NCBI GenBank assembly: GCA_030425055.1
Contig: JAUHVN010000017.1
Coordinates: 1-20,224 of the forward strand
Reading direction: 5' to 3'
DNA: 20,224 bases
Origin: Actinomycetes bacterium
Lineage (GTDB): Bacteria > Actinomycetota > Actinomycetes > Actinomycetales > Microbacteriaceae
Shown here: piece after piece, positions 1-6,571 of the stretch
Numbering within the stretch: the stretch's first letter is position 1
How the letters are laid out: every line of letters begins with the position of its first letter
Translations under genes and position numbers: made by a program
Notes under the pieces: generated by a model
What the model was told of the DNA's origin: nothing
Databases searched by the model: none
What the model saw: the letters and a program-made list of their open reading frames with translations, nothing else

Positions 1-1
1 C

Positions 2-1246
2 GCCGTGATGGCGGTCGCGACGATCGGCGGACCGCTGCTCGGCGGCGTCATCACCGACACGCTCGGGTGGCGCTGGAACTTCTTCGTCGCGCTCCCCTTC
101 GCCGTGCTCGCGCTCATCATGCTGCAGCGCACACTGCACATCCCCCCGCGCGCGAAGCGCAAGACCCGCATCGACTACGTCGGCATCGTGCTGCTGTCGA
201 CAGCCGTCTCGCTGCTGCTCATCTGGGTGACCCTGGCCGGCGACAGCTTCGAGTGGTGGAGCCTCGAGAGCGTCCTCATGGTCGGCGGCGCACTGCTGGG
301 CACCGCGCTGTTCATCGTGGTCGAGCTGCGCTCCCGCGAGCCCCTCGTGCCGCTGTCGATGTTCCGCAACCGCACCTTCACGCTCGCGGTCGTCGCGTCG
401 ATCGCGACGGGCATCGCGATGTTCGGGGCATCTGTCTTCCTCAGCCAGTACATGCAGCTCGCGCGCGGCGCCACGCCCACCGAGGCGGGCATCATGACGA
501 TCCCGATGATCGCCGGTCTGCTCGTCGCGTCGATGGGCGTGGGGGCGCTCATCACCCGGTTCGGGCACTGGAAGCCCTACCTCATCGCGGGCGCCGTCTC
601 GCTGATCGCGGGCTCGTACCTGCTGTCGACGATCGAGTACGACACGAACTTCGCGCTCGTCTCGCTCTACATGTTCCTGCTCGGCGCCGGTGTCGGCATG
701 ACCATGCAGAACCTCGTGCTGGTCGTGCAGAACACCGCGAACCCGGCCGAGATGGGTGTCGCGAGCTCGGGCGTGACGTTCTTCCGCAGCCTCGGCGGCA
801 CGATCGGCGTCTCGGTCATGGGCGCCGCGCTCGCCGCACGGGTCACCGAGCTGATGGGCGACAAGCGCGACGCGCTCATGGCCGCGATCGCGGGCCTCGG
901 CGAGCAGGGTGCCGACATCGCGCAGCAGCTGCAGGCGGGCACGCTCCCCCAGGTGTCGACGATGCCCGAGGTCGTCCGTGTCATCTTCGAGGACGTCTAC
1001 GCGCAGGGCATCTCGCACTCGTTCCTCATCGCCGTGCCCTTCGCTGTGCTGAGCCTCATCGCGATCCTGTTCCTGCCGAACACGCCGCTGACCCGCATGA
1101 CGACGACCGAGCGCCTGCACGCGAGCGAAGCCGACCTCGCGACGGTCTCGGTCGACGGAGGGATGCAGGCGCTCACCACGACCGGCTCGGTGCGGGTCGA
1201 CGGCACCGCCGATCAGCCGGAGCACGCCCGTGACGAGCGCGACTAG
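2..1246 (+). CDS. MFS transporter, DHA2 (EmrB/QacA-type) multidrug exporter, 5' end missing
   Basis: This is the C-terminal 414 residues of a major facilitator superfamily drug:proton antiporter. The reading frame is open at the left edge of the window, so the real start and roughly the first four membrane helices lie outside it. The visible part begins in the drug-exporter signature region (GGPLLGGVITDTLGWRWNFF), which is typical of the 14-helix DHA2 branch. It continues with about ten hydrophobic segments and a late block, GVASSGVTFFRSLGGTIGVS, that is characteristic of EmrB/QacA-like proteins. The last 50 residues are polar and presumably cytoplasmic. Its TAG stop is embedded in the -10-like hexamer of the MarR gene that follows, so the exporter and its probable regulator are packed together. 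The family role is proton-driven efflux of hydrophobic or cationic compounds. The actual substrate cannot be read from the sequence. Confidence 0.93.
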   Translation, partial: AVMAVATIGGPLLGGVITDTLGWRWNFFVALPFAVLALIMLQRTLHIPPRAKRKTRIDYVGIVLLSTAVSLLLIWVTLAGDSFEWWSLESVLMVGGALLGTALFIVVELRSREPLVPLSMFRNRTFTLAVVASIATGIAMFGASVFLSQYMQLARGATPTEAGIMTIPMIAGLLVASMGVGALITRFGHWKPYLIAGAVSLIAGSYLLSTIEYDTNFALVSLYMFLLGAGVGMTMQNLVLVVQNTANPAEMGVASSGVTFFRSLGGTIGVSVMGAALAARVTELMGDKRDALMAAIAGLGEQGADIAQQLQAGTLPQVSTMPEVVRVIFEDVYAQGISHSFLIAVPFAVLSLIAILFLPNTPLTRMTTTERLHASEADLATVSVDGGMQALTTTGSVRVDGTADQPEHARDERD

Positions 1247-1256
1247 GCTCGGCGCC
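1244..1256 (+). promoter_or_regulatory. Candidate leaderless promoter of the marR-type gene
   Basis: The hexamer TAGGCT (1244-1249) matches the actinobacterial -10 pattern TAnnnT and lies 7 nt before the ATG at 1257. No Shine-Dalgarno sequence is present. The first three bases of the hexamer are also the stop codon of the MFS gene. This suggests transcription starting at or very near the ATG, which would let the regulator be made independently of read-through from the exporter. It is inferred from spacing only. Confidence 0.5.
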
Positions 1257-1724
1257 ATGACCGATCCCGCAGGCGGCGGCGCCTCCGACGAGCGCTCGGA
1301 GGCGATCCGCTCGCTCGAGACGGAGTTCGGCGAGCTGATCGCCCGCATGCGCCACCTGATCAGCGAGAACGCGCAGCGGCTCAGCCCCGGCCTGCTGCCG
1401 GGCGGCTACAAGACGTTCACCACGATCGTCCGTCGCGGCGGCATCACGTCGTCGGCCCTGGCCGACGTGCTGCTCGCCGACAAGGGGCAGATCAGCCGCA
1501 CGGTGCGCGACCTCGAGCAGCGCGGGCTGGTGCAGCGCACCCCCGACCCCGAGGACGGCCGCTCGCAGCTCATCTCGGCGACCGAGTTCGGCCTCGAGCG
1601 GCTCGCCGCCGCACGAGCGCCGCAGGAAGGCCACCTCACGACCGCGCTCGACGAGTGGTCGGTCGACGAGATCCGCACGTTCTCGCGGATGCTGCACGCC
1701 CTGACGGCGGGCGTGCGGCCCTGA
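1257..1724 (+). CDS. MarR-family transcriptional regulator
   Basis: This 155-residue protein has the size and layout of MarR winged-helix repressors. A helical N-terminal dimerisation region is followed by the winged helix at about residues 50-105: LADVLLADKGQISRTVRDLE as the recognition segment, then the wing around DPEDGRSQLI, where the conserved D-x-R of the family is present. A C-terminal dimerisation helix completes it. MarR proteins bind palindromic operators as dimers and release DNA when a small phenolic or hydrophobic ligand binds. The position directly after a multidrug exporter suggests that it controls that exporter. I chose ATG 1257 rather than the in-frame GTG at 1230, because GTG 1230 overlaps the exporter's coding end while ATG 1257 has a -10-like hexamer 7 nt upstream. 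Confidence 0.9.
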   Translation: MTDPAGGGASDERSEAIRSLETEFGELIARMRHLISENAQRLSPGLLPGGYKTFTTIVRRGGITSSALADVLLADKGQISRTVRDLEQRGLVQRTPDPEDGRSQLISATEFGLERLAAARAPQEGHLTTALDEWSVDEIRTFSRMLHALTAGVRP

Positions 1725-1854
1725 TCGACGCGGGGCGTACCTTATCGGCGCGGTAGCACCCGCGTAACACGGGCGAGACAATCGCGGTGTTGACTGTGGG
1801 CAGAGCAAGCAACGAGTGCTGCCGACGCCGACACGCACGCGGAAGGAGCGACCG
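1725..1854 (+). promoter_or_regulatory. Leader/promoter region of the oxidoreductase gene
   Basis: This 130-bp gap holds a TTGACT hexamer (1790-1795) that resembles a -35 element and a TACCTT (1738-1743) that fits a -10 pattern, but the two are not in a usable order or spacing. The only firm element is the GGAAGGAG ribosome site at 1841-1848. I cannot place a transcription start and see no convincing terminator for the upstream gene. Confidence 0.25.
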
Positions 1855-2886
1855 ATGAGATTCCGGCCGCTGCGATCATCACCGAGCGAGCGGGCAACCG
1901 CCGTCCCGGTGCCCACGCCCCCCGACACGATGCGCGCCGTCGTCTTCGACGAACCGGGCGCACCGGACGCCCTCCACACCGCCACGGTGCCGGTGCCGGC
2001 TCCGGTGCTGAGCGAGGTTCTCATCCGCGTCGTCGCGGCGGGCATCAACCCGATTGACGCCAAGACGCGCGCCGGCAAGGGCGTCGCTGGGGCCATCGAC
2101 ACGTTCCCGACGGTGCCGGGCTACGACTTCAGCGGAATCGTCGTCGGCTCGCCGTACGAGGCGCATCCGTTCCCTCCCGGCACCGAGGTGTACGGGATGA
2201 CCCCGTACCCGCGCACCGGCGGGTCCTACGCCGAGTACGTCGTGGCGCCGACGCTCTCGCTCGCGCGCAAGCCGGCATCGCTGTCGCACGTCGAGGCGGC
2301 CGGCGTTCCGCTGGCTGCCCTCACGGCGTGGGGGCTCGTGGTCGAGACTGCGCACGCGCACGAAGGTCAGCGGATGCTGATCCACGCCGGCAGCGGCGGA
2401 GTGGGCCACTTCGCCGTGCAGTTCGCCGCCTACTTCGGCGCCCATGTCACGGTGACCGGCTCGGGCCGGAACGCCCCGTGGCTGCGCGAACTCGGCGCCT
2501 CGGTGGTCATCGACTACACGAGCACGCGGTTCGACGAAGTCGTGTCGGACATGGACGTCGTCATCGACCTCGTGGGCAACGCCTCGGCGAGCACCGGGAC
2601 GCGGTCGCTGTCGGTGCTGCATCGCGGCGGCCTCTACGTACTGGTTCCGACGGGGTCGTGGCCCGACTACGCCGAGCAGGCCGAGGCCGCGGGCATCCGC
2701 GCGACCTCGTACAAGGTGATCCCCGACGGCAGCGCACTCGCGACGGTCGGCCGGCTGCTCGATTCGGGGGCGGTGCAGGTCTACATCGACAAGGTCTTCG
2801 ACCTCGATGCCGCGGCCGACGCGCACACCGAACTCGAGGGCGGCCACACGCGCGGCAAGATCGTGCTGCGCGTCAGCGACGACTGA
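1855..2886 (+). CDS. Zinc-independent MDR-family NAD(P)H:quinone oxidoreductase-like protein
   Basis: This 343-residue member of the medium-chain dehydrogenase/reductase superfamily resembles QOR/enoyl-reductase-like proteins. The GroES-like domain starts near residue 26 (MRAVVFDEPGAPDAL) and includes AAGINPIDAKTRAG and VPGYDFSG. The Rossmann domain carries the nucleotide motif HAGSGGVGHFAVQFA near residues 178-192. The zinc-binding cysteines and histidines of alcohol dehydrogenases are absent, as expected for quinone or alkenal reductases that reduce electrophiles with NADPH. The ATG at 1855 is preceded by a strong Shine-Dalgarno GGAAGGAG (1841-1848), so this start is preferred even though it adds about 25 unconserved residues before the domain. 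ATG 1930 would start exactly at the domain but has no ribosome site. The gene ends 6 bp from the convergent lysG-like gene. The substrate is unknown. Confidence 0.88.
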   Translation: MRFRPLRSSPSERATAVPVPTPPDTMRAVVFDEPGAPDALHTATVPVPAPVLSEVLIRVVAAGINPIDAKTRAGKGVAGAIDTFPTVPGYDFSGIVVGSPYEAHPFPPGTEVYGMTPYPRTGGSYAEYVVAPTLSLARKPASLSHVEAAGVPLAALTAWGLVVETAHAHEGQRMLIHAGSGGVGHFAVQFAAYFGAHVTVTGSGRNAPWLRELGASVVIDYTSTRFDEVVSDMDVVIDLVGNASASTGTRSLSVLHRGGLYVLVPTGSWPDYAEQAEAAGIRATSYKVIPDGSALATVGRLLDSGAVQVYIDKVFDLDAAADAHTELEGGHTRGKIVLRVSDD

Positions 2887-2892
2887 CGTCCC

Positions 2893-3786
2893 TCACGCCG
2901 GCGCGAGCACGCGTCGGCCCTCGGCGACGATCTCGGCGGCGATGGCGTCGAGCAGCGGCGAGCGCAGGTTCCACTGCTGCCAGTAGAGCGGCACGTCGAC
3001 CGGGGGCCCGCCGAGGGCGACGATGTCGCCGGCGACGACGGCGGGTTCGGACTGGAACCGGGGCAGCAGGGCCCACCCGAGTCCGAGCCGCACCGCGGTC
3101 GCGAAGTCGGCGGATGCCGGCACGTAGTGGCGGGGCGGTGCTGCCGGTGCGGCATCCATCGCCTCGAGCCACTGCGTCTGCAGGTCGTCTCGGCGATCGA
3201 AGTCGACCACCGGCGCGGCGGCGAGCGCGGCAGGCGTCGGGCCGTCTGCGAACCAGCGCTCGGCGGCTGTCGCCGCCGCGAAGGCCTCGTAGCGCATCGC
3301 GCCCAGCGGCGTGACGCGGCATCCCGCGACCGGGGTCGCACGCGATGTGACCGCCCCCATGACCGTGCCCGATTCGAGCAGGCCTGCCGTGAAGTCCTGA
3401 TCGTCGCGGTGCAACTCGAAGACCACGGGATGCCGCGCGCTCAGTCTCGCGAGCGGGGGCAGGAACCAGGTCGCGAGGGAGTCGGCGTTGACCGCGAGCG
3501 GCACCGAGACCACCGCGTCCTCTTCGCCTGCGGCGCCGAGTTCGGCCAGCGCGTCGTGCTCGAGCAGCGCCGCCTGGCGGGCGAGCCGGACGATCGCGGC
3601 GCCCGCGTCGGTCGCGCGCGTGGGCTTGGTCCGAACGAGCACGACCCGCCCGAGCATCTCCTCGAGGGTCTTGATGCGCTGACTCACCGCCGACGGCGTG
3701 ATGTGCAGGCGGTGGGCGGCGGCATCCAGCGTGCCCTCGTCGACGACGGCGGCGAGCGTCTCCGCGAGATCGAAGGGGATCTTCAT
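2893..3786 (-). CDS. lysG: LysG/ArgP-type LysR-family transcriptional regulator
   Basis: This 297-residue LysR-type regulator has an N-terminal winged helix at residues 1-60 (TLDAAAHRLHITPSAVSQRI as the helix-turn-helix) and a C-terminal effector-binding domain. The segments SVPLAVNADSLATWFLPPLA, VTSRATPVAGCRVTPLGAMR, AVRLGLGWALLP and YWQQWNLRSPLLD closely follow my memory of Corynebacterium glutamicum LysG and E. coli ArgP. These sense lysine or arginine and activate the divergent exporter gene. Here the gene also diverges from a LysE-type exporter, which strongly supports the call. The open frame extends upstream across the exporter, but residues conserved in the family begin only at the ATG at 3786. 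A TAGCCT hexamer (3795-3800, minus strand) lies 8 nt before this ATG, so translation may be leaderless. The gene ends 6 bp from the convergent oxidoreductase. Confidence 0.92.
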   Translation of the reverse strand: MKIPFDLAETLAAVVDEGTLDAAAHRLHITPSAVSQRIKTLEEMLGRVVLVRTKPTRATDAGAAIVRLARQAALLEHDALAELGAAGEEDAVVSVPLAVNADSLATWFLPPLARLSARHPVVFELHRDDQDFTAGLLESGTVMGAVTSRATPVAGCRVTPLGAMRYEAFAAATAAERWFADGPTPAALAAAPVVDFDRRDDLQTQWLEAMDAAPAAPPRHYVPASADFATAVRLGLGWALLPRFQSEPAVVAGDIVALGGPPVDVPLYWQQWNLRSPLLDAIAAEIVAEGRRVLAPA

Positions 3787-3794
3787 CGTAAGCC

Positions 3795-3822
3795 AGGCTA
3801 ATGCACCTGAAGAATCATGAGC
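3795..3822. promoter_or_regulatory. Candidate LysG operator (7-12-7 inverted repeat) over the lysG -10
   Basis: GCTAATG (3797-3803) and CATGAGC (3816-3822) form an inverted repeat with 6 of 7 matching pairs and a 12-nt spacer. This is the dimension expected of a LysR-type recognition site. The left arm overlaps the lysG -10-like hexamer TAGCCT (3795-3800, read on the minus strand), which would allow autoregulation. The centre of the repeat is about 49 bp upstream of the proposed lysE start at 3859, the usual place for LysR-type activation. Binding by this regulator is inferred. Confidence 0.5.
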
Positions 3823-3845
3823 TGGACTCGCGCTCGACGCGTGCT

Positions 3846-3858
3846 TAGCGTGGGAACC
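3846..3858 (+). promoter_or_regulatory. Candidate leaderless promoter of lysE
   Basis: TAGCGT (3846-3851) lies 7 nt before GTG 3859, the same geometry as other leaderless candidates in this window. No good -35 hexamer precedes it, which is normal for promoters that depend on a LysR-type activator. Confidence 0.45.
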
Positions 3859-4506
3859 GTGCTCGCCTCCTTCGTCGCCGGTCTCGGACTCGGCCTCTCG
3901 CTGATCATCGCGATCGGCGCCCAGAATCTCTTCGTGCTCCGCCAGGGCATCCGGCGCGAGCACGTGCTCGCCGTCGTCGTCGTGTGCACCGCATCGGACA
4001 TCGCCCTGATCGCCCTCGGCGGGTCGGGGGTCGGACTCGCCATCACCGCGCTCCCGTGGCTCGTGACCGTGGTCCGCTGGGCGGGCGCCGCGTTCCTGGT
4101 CGTGTACGGGCTGCTCGCCGTCAAGCGTGCGTGGCGCCCGTCGGGCGAGGCGCTGCAGGTCGACGAGCGAACCGCCGCCGACCGCCGGCACGGCGCCGTG
4201 GCGACCGCGACGCGAACGCGGACGATGCCGATCGTGCTCACCGCGCTCGCGCTGACGTGGCTGAACCCGCACGTGTACCTCGACACCGTCTTCCTGCTGG
4301 GCGGCATCGCGGGCACGCACGGCGAAGGACGCTGGGTGTTCGCGGCAGGGGCGATGATCGCAAGCGCCGTGTGGTTCACCGCGCTCGGCTTCGGCGCCCG
4401 CTACCTCGGCCGCTGGCTCGCGACGCCCCGCGCGTGGCGCATCCTCGACGGTGTGATCGCCGTCGTCATGATCGGGCTCGCGATCAGTCTGGCCGCGGGC
4501 GCCTGA
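3859..4506 (+). CDS. lysE: LysE/ArgO-family basic amino acid exporter
   Basis: This inner-membrane exporter of about 215 residues belongs to the LysE superfamily and expels lysine, arginine or related amino acids when intracellular levels rise. The N-terminus carries the family signature, with a glycine-rich first helix followed by IIAIGAQNLFVLRQGIRREH. The motif CTASDIALIALGGSGVG and the late LNPHVYLDTVFLLGGIAG are also family hallmarks. About six hydrophobic segments are visible. I prefer GTG 3859 because the product then begins in the family's usual short lead-in (V-L-A-S-F-V-A-G) and because a -10-like hexamer lies 7 nt upstream. The in-frame ATG at 3817 would lie inside the putative operator. 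Its last 23 bp overlap the convergent DUF1801 gene. Control by the divergent LysG is very likely. The exact substrate is inferred from family only. Confidence 0.9.
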   Translation: MLASFVAGLGLGLSLIIAIGAQNLFVLRQGIRREHVLAVVVVCTASDIALIALGGSGVGLAITALPWLVTVVRWAGAAFLVVYGLLAVKRAWRPSGEALQVDERTAADRRHGAVATATRTRTMPIVLTALALTWLNPHVYLDTVFLLGGIAGTHGEGRWVFAAGAMIASAVWFTALGFGARYLGRWLATPRAWRILDGVIAVVMIGLAISLAAGA

Positions 4507-4855
4507 GCGACGGGTCGTCGATCTCGGCCAGGCGCGCGTCGAGCACGGCCCGGATCGCTTCGTCGGACAGCGGATGCTCGGGCTGGAAGCGGATCGTGCC
4601 CTTGTCGACGTCGAACCCGTCGAGCACCGCGCCCACCCGGGCCGGCACGTTCCCGCTGAACGGATACAGCGCGAAGTGCTTCTTCGTGCGCATCACCGCG
4701 AGGATCGCCTTGCCGCGATGGATGAGCGCCGGCATCCCGTAGCTCTTGCCCTGCTCGGTCTCGGGAACGTGCGCGCGGGCCACGTCGTACACATGCGCGA
4801 TGATCGCGCGATCGGCCGGGTCGAGCTCGCTGAGATAGTTGTCGATCGTGCCCAT
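4484..4855 (-). CDS. DUF1801 (YdhG-like) domain protein
   Basis: This 123-residue cytosolic protein matches the DUF1801 fold. It has an N-terminal helix (IDNYLSELDPADRAIIAHVY), the conserved EQGKSYGMPALIHRGKAIL and MRTKKHFALYPFSG strands, and a closing DKGTIRFQPEHPLSDEAIRAV, all typical of the family. Bacillus YdhG/Fra is described as a frataxin-like iron chaperone. That role has not been shown for most members, so I give no function here. ATG 4855 is chosen over the ATG at 4882 because an AGGA ribosome site (4863-4866 on the minus strand) lies 7 nt before it and because family similarity begins there. Its 3' end overlaps the convergent lysE end by 23 bp. It diverges from the acylphosphatase gene with only 25 bp between start codons. 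Confidence 0.82.
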   Translation of the reverse strand: MGTIDNYLSELDPADRAIIAHVYDVARAHVPETEQGKSYGMPALIHRGKAILAVMRTKKHFALYPFSGNVPARVGAVLDGFDVDKGTIRFQPEHPLSDEAIRAVLDARLAEIDDPSLRRPRPD

Positions 4856-4868
4856 GCGAGCATCCTGG

Positions 4869-4875
4869 CACGATA
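4869..4875. promoter_or_regulatory. Overlapping divergent -10-like hexamers
   Basis: On the plus strand CACGAT (4869-4874) lies 6 nt before the acylphosphatase ATG. On the minus strand TATCGT (4875-4870) lies 14 nt before the DUF1801 ATG, leaving room for a short leader with AGGA. The two hexamers share five base pairs. With 25 bp between start codons, both promoters must overlap somehow. The exact elements are inferred. Confidence 0.35.
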
Positions 4876-4880
4876 GGGGC

Positions 4881-5159
4881 ATGCGGCGGGTGCAGGTGGT
4901 GGTCTCGGGCGGAGTTCAGGGTGTCGGCTACCGCGACACGATGCGGATCGTCGCGCGCGACGCGGGCGTCACCGGGTGGGTGCGCAACCGCCGCGACGGC
5001 ACGGTCGAGGCCGAGGTCGAAGGCGACGACTCGGCCGTCGACGAGGTGCTCGCGTGGATGGCGGAGGGCCCGCCAGGTTCGCGCGTCGAGTCGGCGCGGG
5101 TGACGGAGATGGAACCGACGGGCTCCGAACGCGGCTTCGACGTACGCGACACCGCGTGA
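4881..5159 (+). CDS. acyP: Acylphosphatase
   Basis: This 92-residue protein is a standard-length acylphosphatase, a small cytosolic enzyme that hydrolyses carboxyl-phosphate bonds such as those of acetyl phosphate. The first signature is VSGGVQGVGYRDTMR, with the catalytic arginine in the GYRD segment. The second is GVTGWVRNRRDGTVEAEVEG, with the catalytic asparagine in VRNRRDG. Position and spacing of both are normal for the family. The ATG at 4881 starts directly at the first beta strand (MRRVQVVVSG). An in-frame upstream start at 4839 would run into the divergent DUF1801 gene. The gene is followed within 5 bp by a strong hairpin that separates it from the convergent rplA. Confidence 0.93.
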   Translation: MRRVQVVVSGGVQGVGYRDTMRIVARDAGVTGWVRNRRDGTVEAEVEGDDSAVDEVLAWMAEGPPGSRVESARVTEMEPTGSERGFDVRDTA

Positions 5160-5163
5160 GGAC

Positions 5164-5199
5164 CACGAAGGGCCCCACCCGGAGGTGGAGCCCTTCGTG
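5164..5199. terminator. Bidirectional hairpin terminator between acyP and rplA
   Basis: A 16-bp inverted repeat (5164-5179 with 5184-5199, one mismatch, loop CGGA) begins 5 bp after the acylphosphatase stop and 20 bp after the rplA stop on the other strand. The stem is CACGAAGGGCCCCACC paired with GGTGGAGCCCTTCGTG. No run of T follows on either strand, as is common for actinobacterial intrinsic terminators. It most likely ends both converging transcripts. Confidence 0.8.
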
Positions 5200-5218
5200 A
5201 GGATCTGCGGAAGGCGGA

Positions 5219-5911
5219 TCAGCCGATCGCGTTGACGTCCAGCGGGATGCCGGGGCCGAACGTGGTCGACACGGCGCCCTTCTGGATGTAGCGGCCCTTC
5301 GAGCTCGACGGCTTCAGACGCACGATCTCCTCGAGCGCGGTCTGCAGGTTCTCGTCGAGCTGCTGCTCGGTGAACGAGGCCTTGCCGACGACGAAGTGCA
5401 CGTTGGCGTGCTTGTCGACGCGGAACTCGATCTTGCCGCCCTTGATGTCCTCGACGGCCTTGGCCGGGTTCGGGGTGACGGTGCCGGTCTTGGGGTTGGG
5501 CATCAGGCCGCGGGGACCCAGCACCTTTCCGAGACGACCGACCTGGCCCATGAGCTCGGGCGTCGACACAGCCGCGTCGAACGCGGTCCAGCCGCCGGCG
5601 ACCTTCTCGATGAGCTCGGCGCCGCCGACCTCGTCGGCACCCGCGGCGATCGCGGCCTCAGCGGCCGGACCGGTCGCGAAGACGATGACGCGGGCGGTCT
5701 TGCCGGTGCCGTGGGGCAGGATGACGGTGCCGCGCACCATCTGGTCGGCCTTGCGGGGGTCGACCGACAGCTTGAGCGCCACCTCGACGGTGGAGTCGAA
5801 CTTGCCGGAGCCGGTCTGCCGTGCGAGGGCGACAGCCTCGGTCGGCGTGTAGAACTTGTCCGCCTCGATCTTGGCGGCAGAGGCCTTGTAGGCCTTGGAC
5901 TTGGTTGCCAT
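5219..5911 (-). CDS. rplA: 50S ribosomal protein L1
   Basis: This 230-residue L1 protein binds 23S rRNA at the base of the L1 stalk and takes part in release of deacylated tRNA from the E site. Hallmarks are DSTVEVALKLSVDPRKADQMVRG near residue 40, VLPHGTGK, the central LGKVLGPRGLMPNPKTGTV, and IEFRVDKHANVHFVVGKASF toward the C-terminus. Length and motif order are normal. It lies 14 bp downstream of rplK on the same strand, the usual L11-L1 operon. In other bacteria L1 represses this operon by binding a site on its own mRNA that mimics 23S rRNA. A hairpin that could act that way sits in the rplK leader. A stem-loop after the stop ends the transcript. Confidence 0.98.
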   Translation of the reverse strand: MATKSKAYKASAAKIEADKFYTPTEAVALARQTGSGKFDSTVEVALKLSVDPRKADQMVRGTVILPHGTGKTARVIVFATGPAAEAAIAAGADEVGGAELIEKVAGGWTAFDAAVSTPELMGQVGRLGKVLGPRGLMPNPKTGTVTPNPAKAVEDIKGGKIEFRVDKHANVHFVVGKASFTEQQLDENLQTALEEIVRLKPSSSKGRYIQKGAVSTTFGPGIPLDVNAIG

Positions 5912-5925
5912 CTTCTCTATCCCCC

Positions 5926-6357
5926 TCAGTCCTCGACCGTGATGCCCATGGAACGGGCGGTGCCGGCGATGATCTTCGAGGCGGCCTCGATGTCATTCGC
6001 GTTCAGGTCGGGCTGCTTGGCCTCGGCGATCTGACGCACCTGCTCCTTGGTGAGCTTGCCCACCTTGACCGTGTGCGGCGTGGCCGAGCCCTTCTGCAGG
6101 CCGGCGGCCTTCTTGATCAGCTCGGCGGCCGGCGGGGTCTTGAGGATGAACGTGAAGCTGCGGTCCTCGTAGACGGTGATCTCGACCGGGATGACGTTGC
6201 CGCGCTGCGACTCGGTCGCGGCGTTGTACGCCTTGCAGAACTCCATGATGTTGACGCCATGCTGACCGAGCGCGGGCCCGATCGGCGGCGCCGGGTTGGC
6301 GGCGCCGGCGTTGATCTGGAGTTTGATCAGCCCGGTCACCTTCTTCTTCGGTGCCAT
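5926..6357 (-). CDS. rplK: 50S ribosomal protein L11
   Basis: This 143-residue protein has the full-length L11 sequence. The N-terminal domain holds the proline-rich PAPPIGPALGQHGVNIMEFC, the site region for thiostrepton-type drugs and for factor interaction. The C-terminal rRNA-binding domain includes KVGKLTKEQVRQIAEAK, DIEAASKIIAGTARSMGI. L11 forms the GTPase-associated centre with 23S rRNA and is required for RelA activation under amino acid starvation. ATG 6357 is preceded by AAGGAG (6366-6371, minus strand) at 8 nt spacing. The longer in-frame start at 6384 would place extra residues across that ribosome site, so it is rejected. The 214-bp leader upstream contains a promoter candidate and several hairpins. 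Confidence 0.98.
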   Translation of the reverse strand: MAPKKKVTGLIKLQINAGAANPAPPIGPALGQHGVNIMEFCKAYNAATESQRGNVIPVEITVYEDRSFTFILKTPPAAELIKKAAGLQKGSATPHTVKVGKLTKEQVRQIAEAKQPDLNANDIEAASKIIAGTARSMGITVED

Positions 6358-6376
6358 GTGTTTCTCTCCTTGTCGT

Positions 6377-6423
6377 GCGCCCACCAGGGCGCGCTTCCAC
6401 GACCGGGCTCACCCCGGAGGTGG
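6377..6423 (-). promoter_or_regulatory. Structured rplK-rplA leader, possible L1 autoregulatory site
   Basis: Two hairpins lie just before the rplK ribosome site. The first to be transcribed (6423-6397) has a CCAC/GTGG stem, a two-by-two internal loop (CT opposite TC), a CCGGG/CCCGG stem and a GTGAG loop. The second (6392-6377) is a perfect 6-bp GCGCCC/GGGCGC stem with a 4-nt loop, ending 5 nt before AAGGAG. L1 is known to repress the L11-L1 operon through a helix-internal loop-helix element in this position. Whether this hairpin matches that motif closely has not been tested here. Confidence 0.4.
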
Positions 6424-6459
6424 TGGTGGATCGCTGCGTGACGGGCACGCAACCGTCCA

Positions 6460-6465
6460 AGTCTA
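6460..6465 (-). promoter_or_regulatory. Candidate -10 of an rplK-rplA promoter
   Basis: TAGACT on the minus strand lies about 100 nt upstream of the rplK start, which leaves room for the two leader hairpins in the transcript. No convincing -35 is present at 16-18 bp. A separate L11-L1 promoter after nusG is common, but this one is only a guess from a single hexamer. Confidence 0.35.
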
Positions 6466-6484
6466 CCCGATGCGCCCGCGGGGC

Positions 6485-6532
6485 CGAGAAACCACTTCTC
6501 GCACATCGAACCGGCCCTTCGGCGGTTTCTCG
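6485..6532 (-). terminator. Inverted repeat after nusG, possible terminator or alternative-pairing element
   Basis: CGAGAAACC (6485-6493) and GGTTTCTCG (6524-6532) form a perfect 9-bp inverted repeat with a 30-nt spacer, starting 40 nt after the nusG stop. Inside it, AACCG and CGGTT (minus-strand copies of 6523-6527 and 6509-6513) can form a competing 5-bp hairpin that uses part of the same arm. The two pairings exclude each other. It may be the nusG terminator or an attenuator. Confidence 0.45.
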
Positions 6533-6571
6533 AGCGGCGCGTGGTTTGTCACGCTCGGCGGCGCGGGGGTG

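Noticed and set aside
3787..4320. Upstream in-frame extension of the lysG-like gene
   Set aside because: It runs antisense through the lysE coding region. The helix-turn-helix begins directly after ATG 3786, where LysG proteins start.
5164..5199. Strong stem-loop considered as a small RNA or riboswitch
   Set aside because: Its place 5 bp and 20 bp from two convergent stop codons and its simple stem fit a shared terminator, so no further function is needed.
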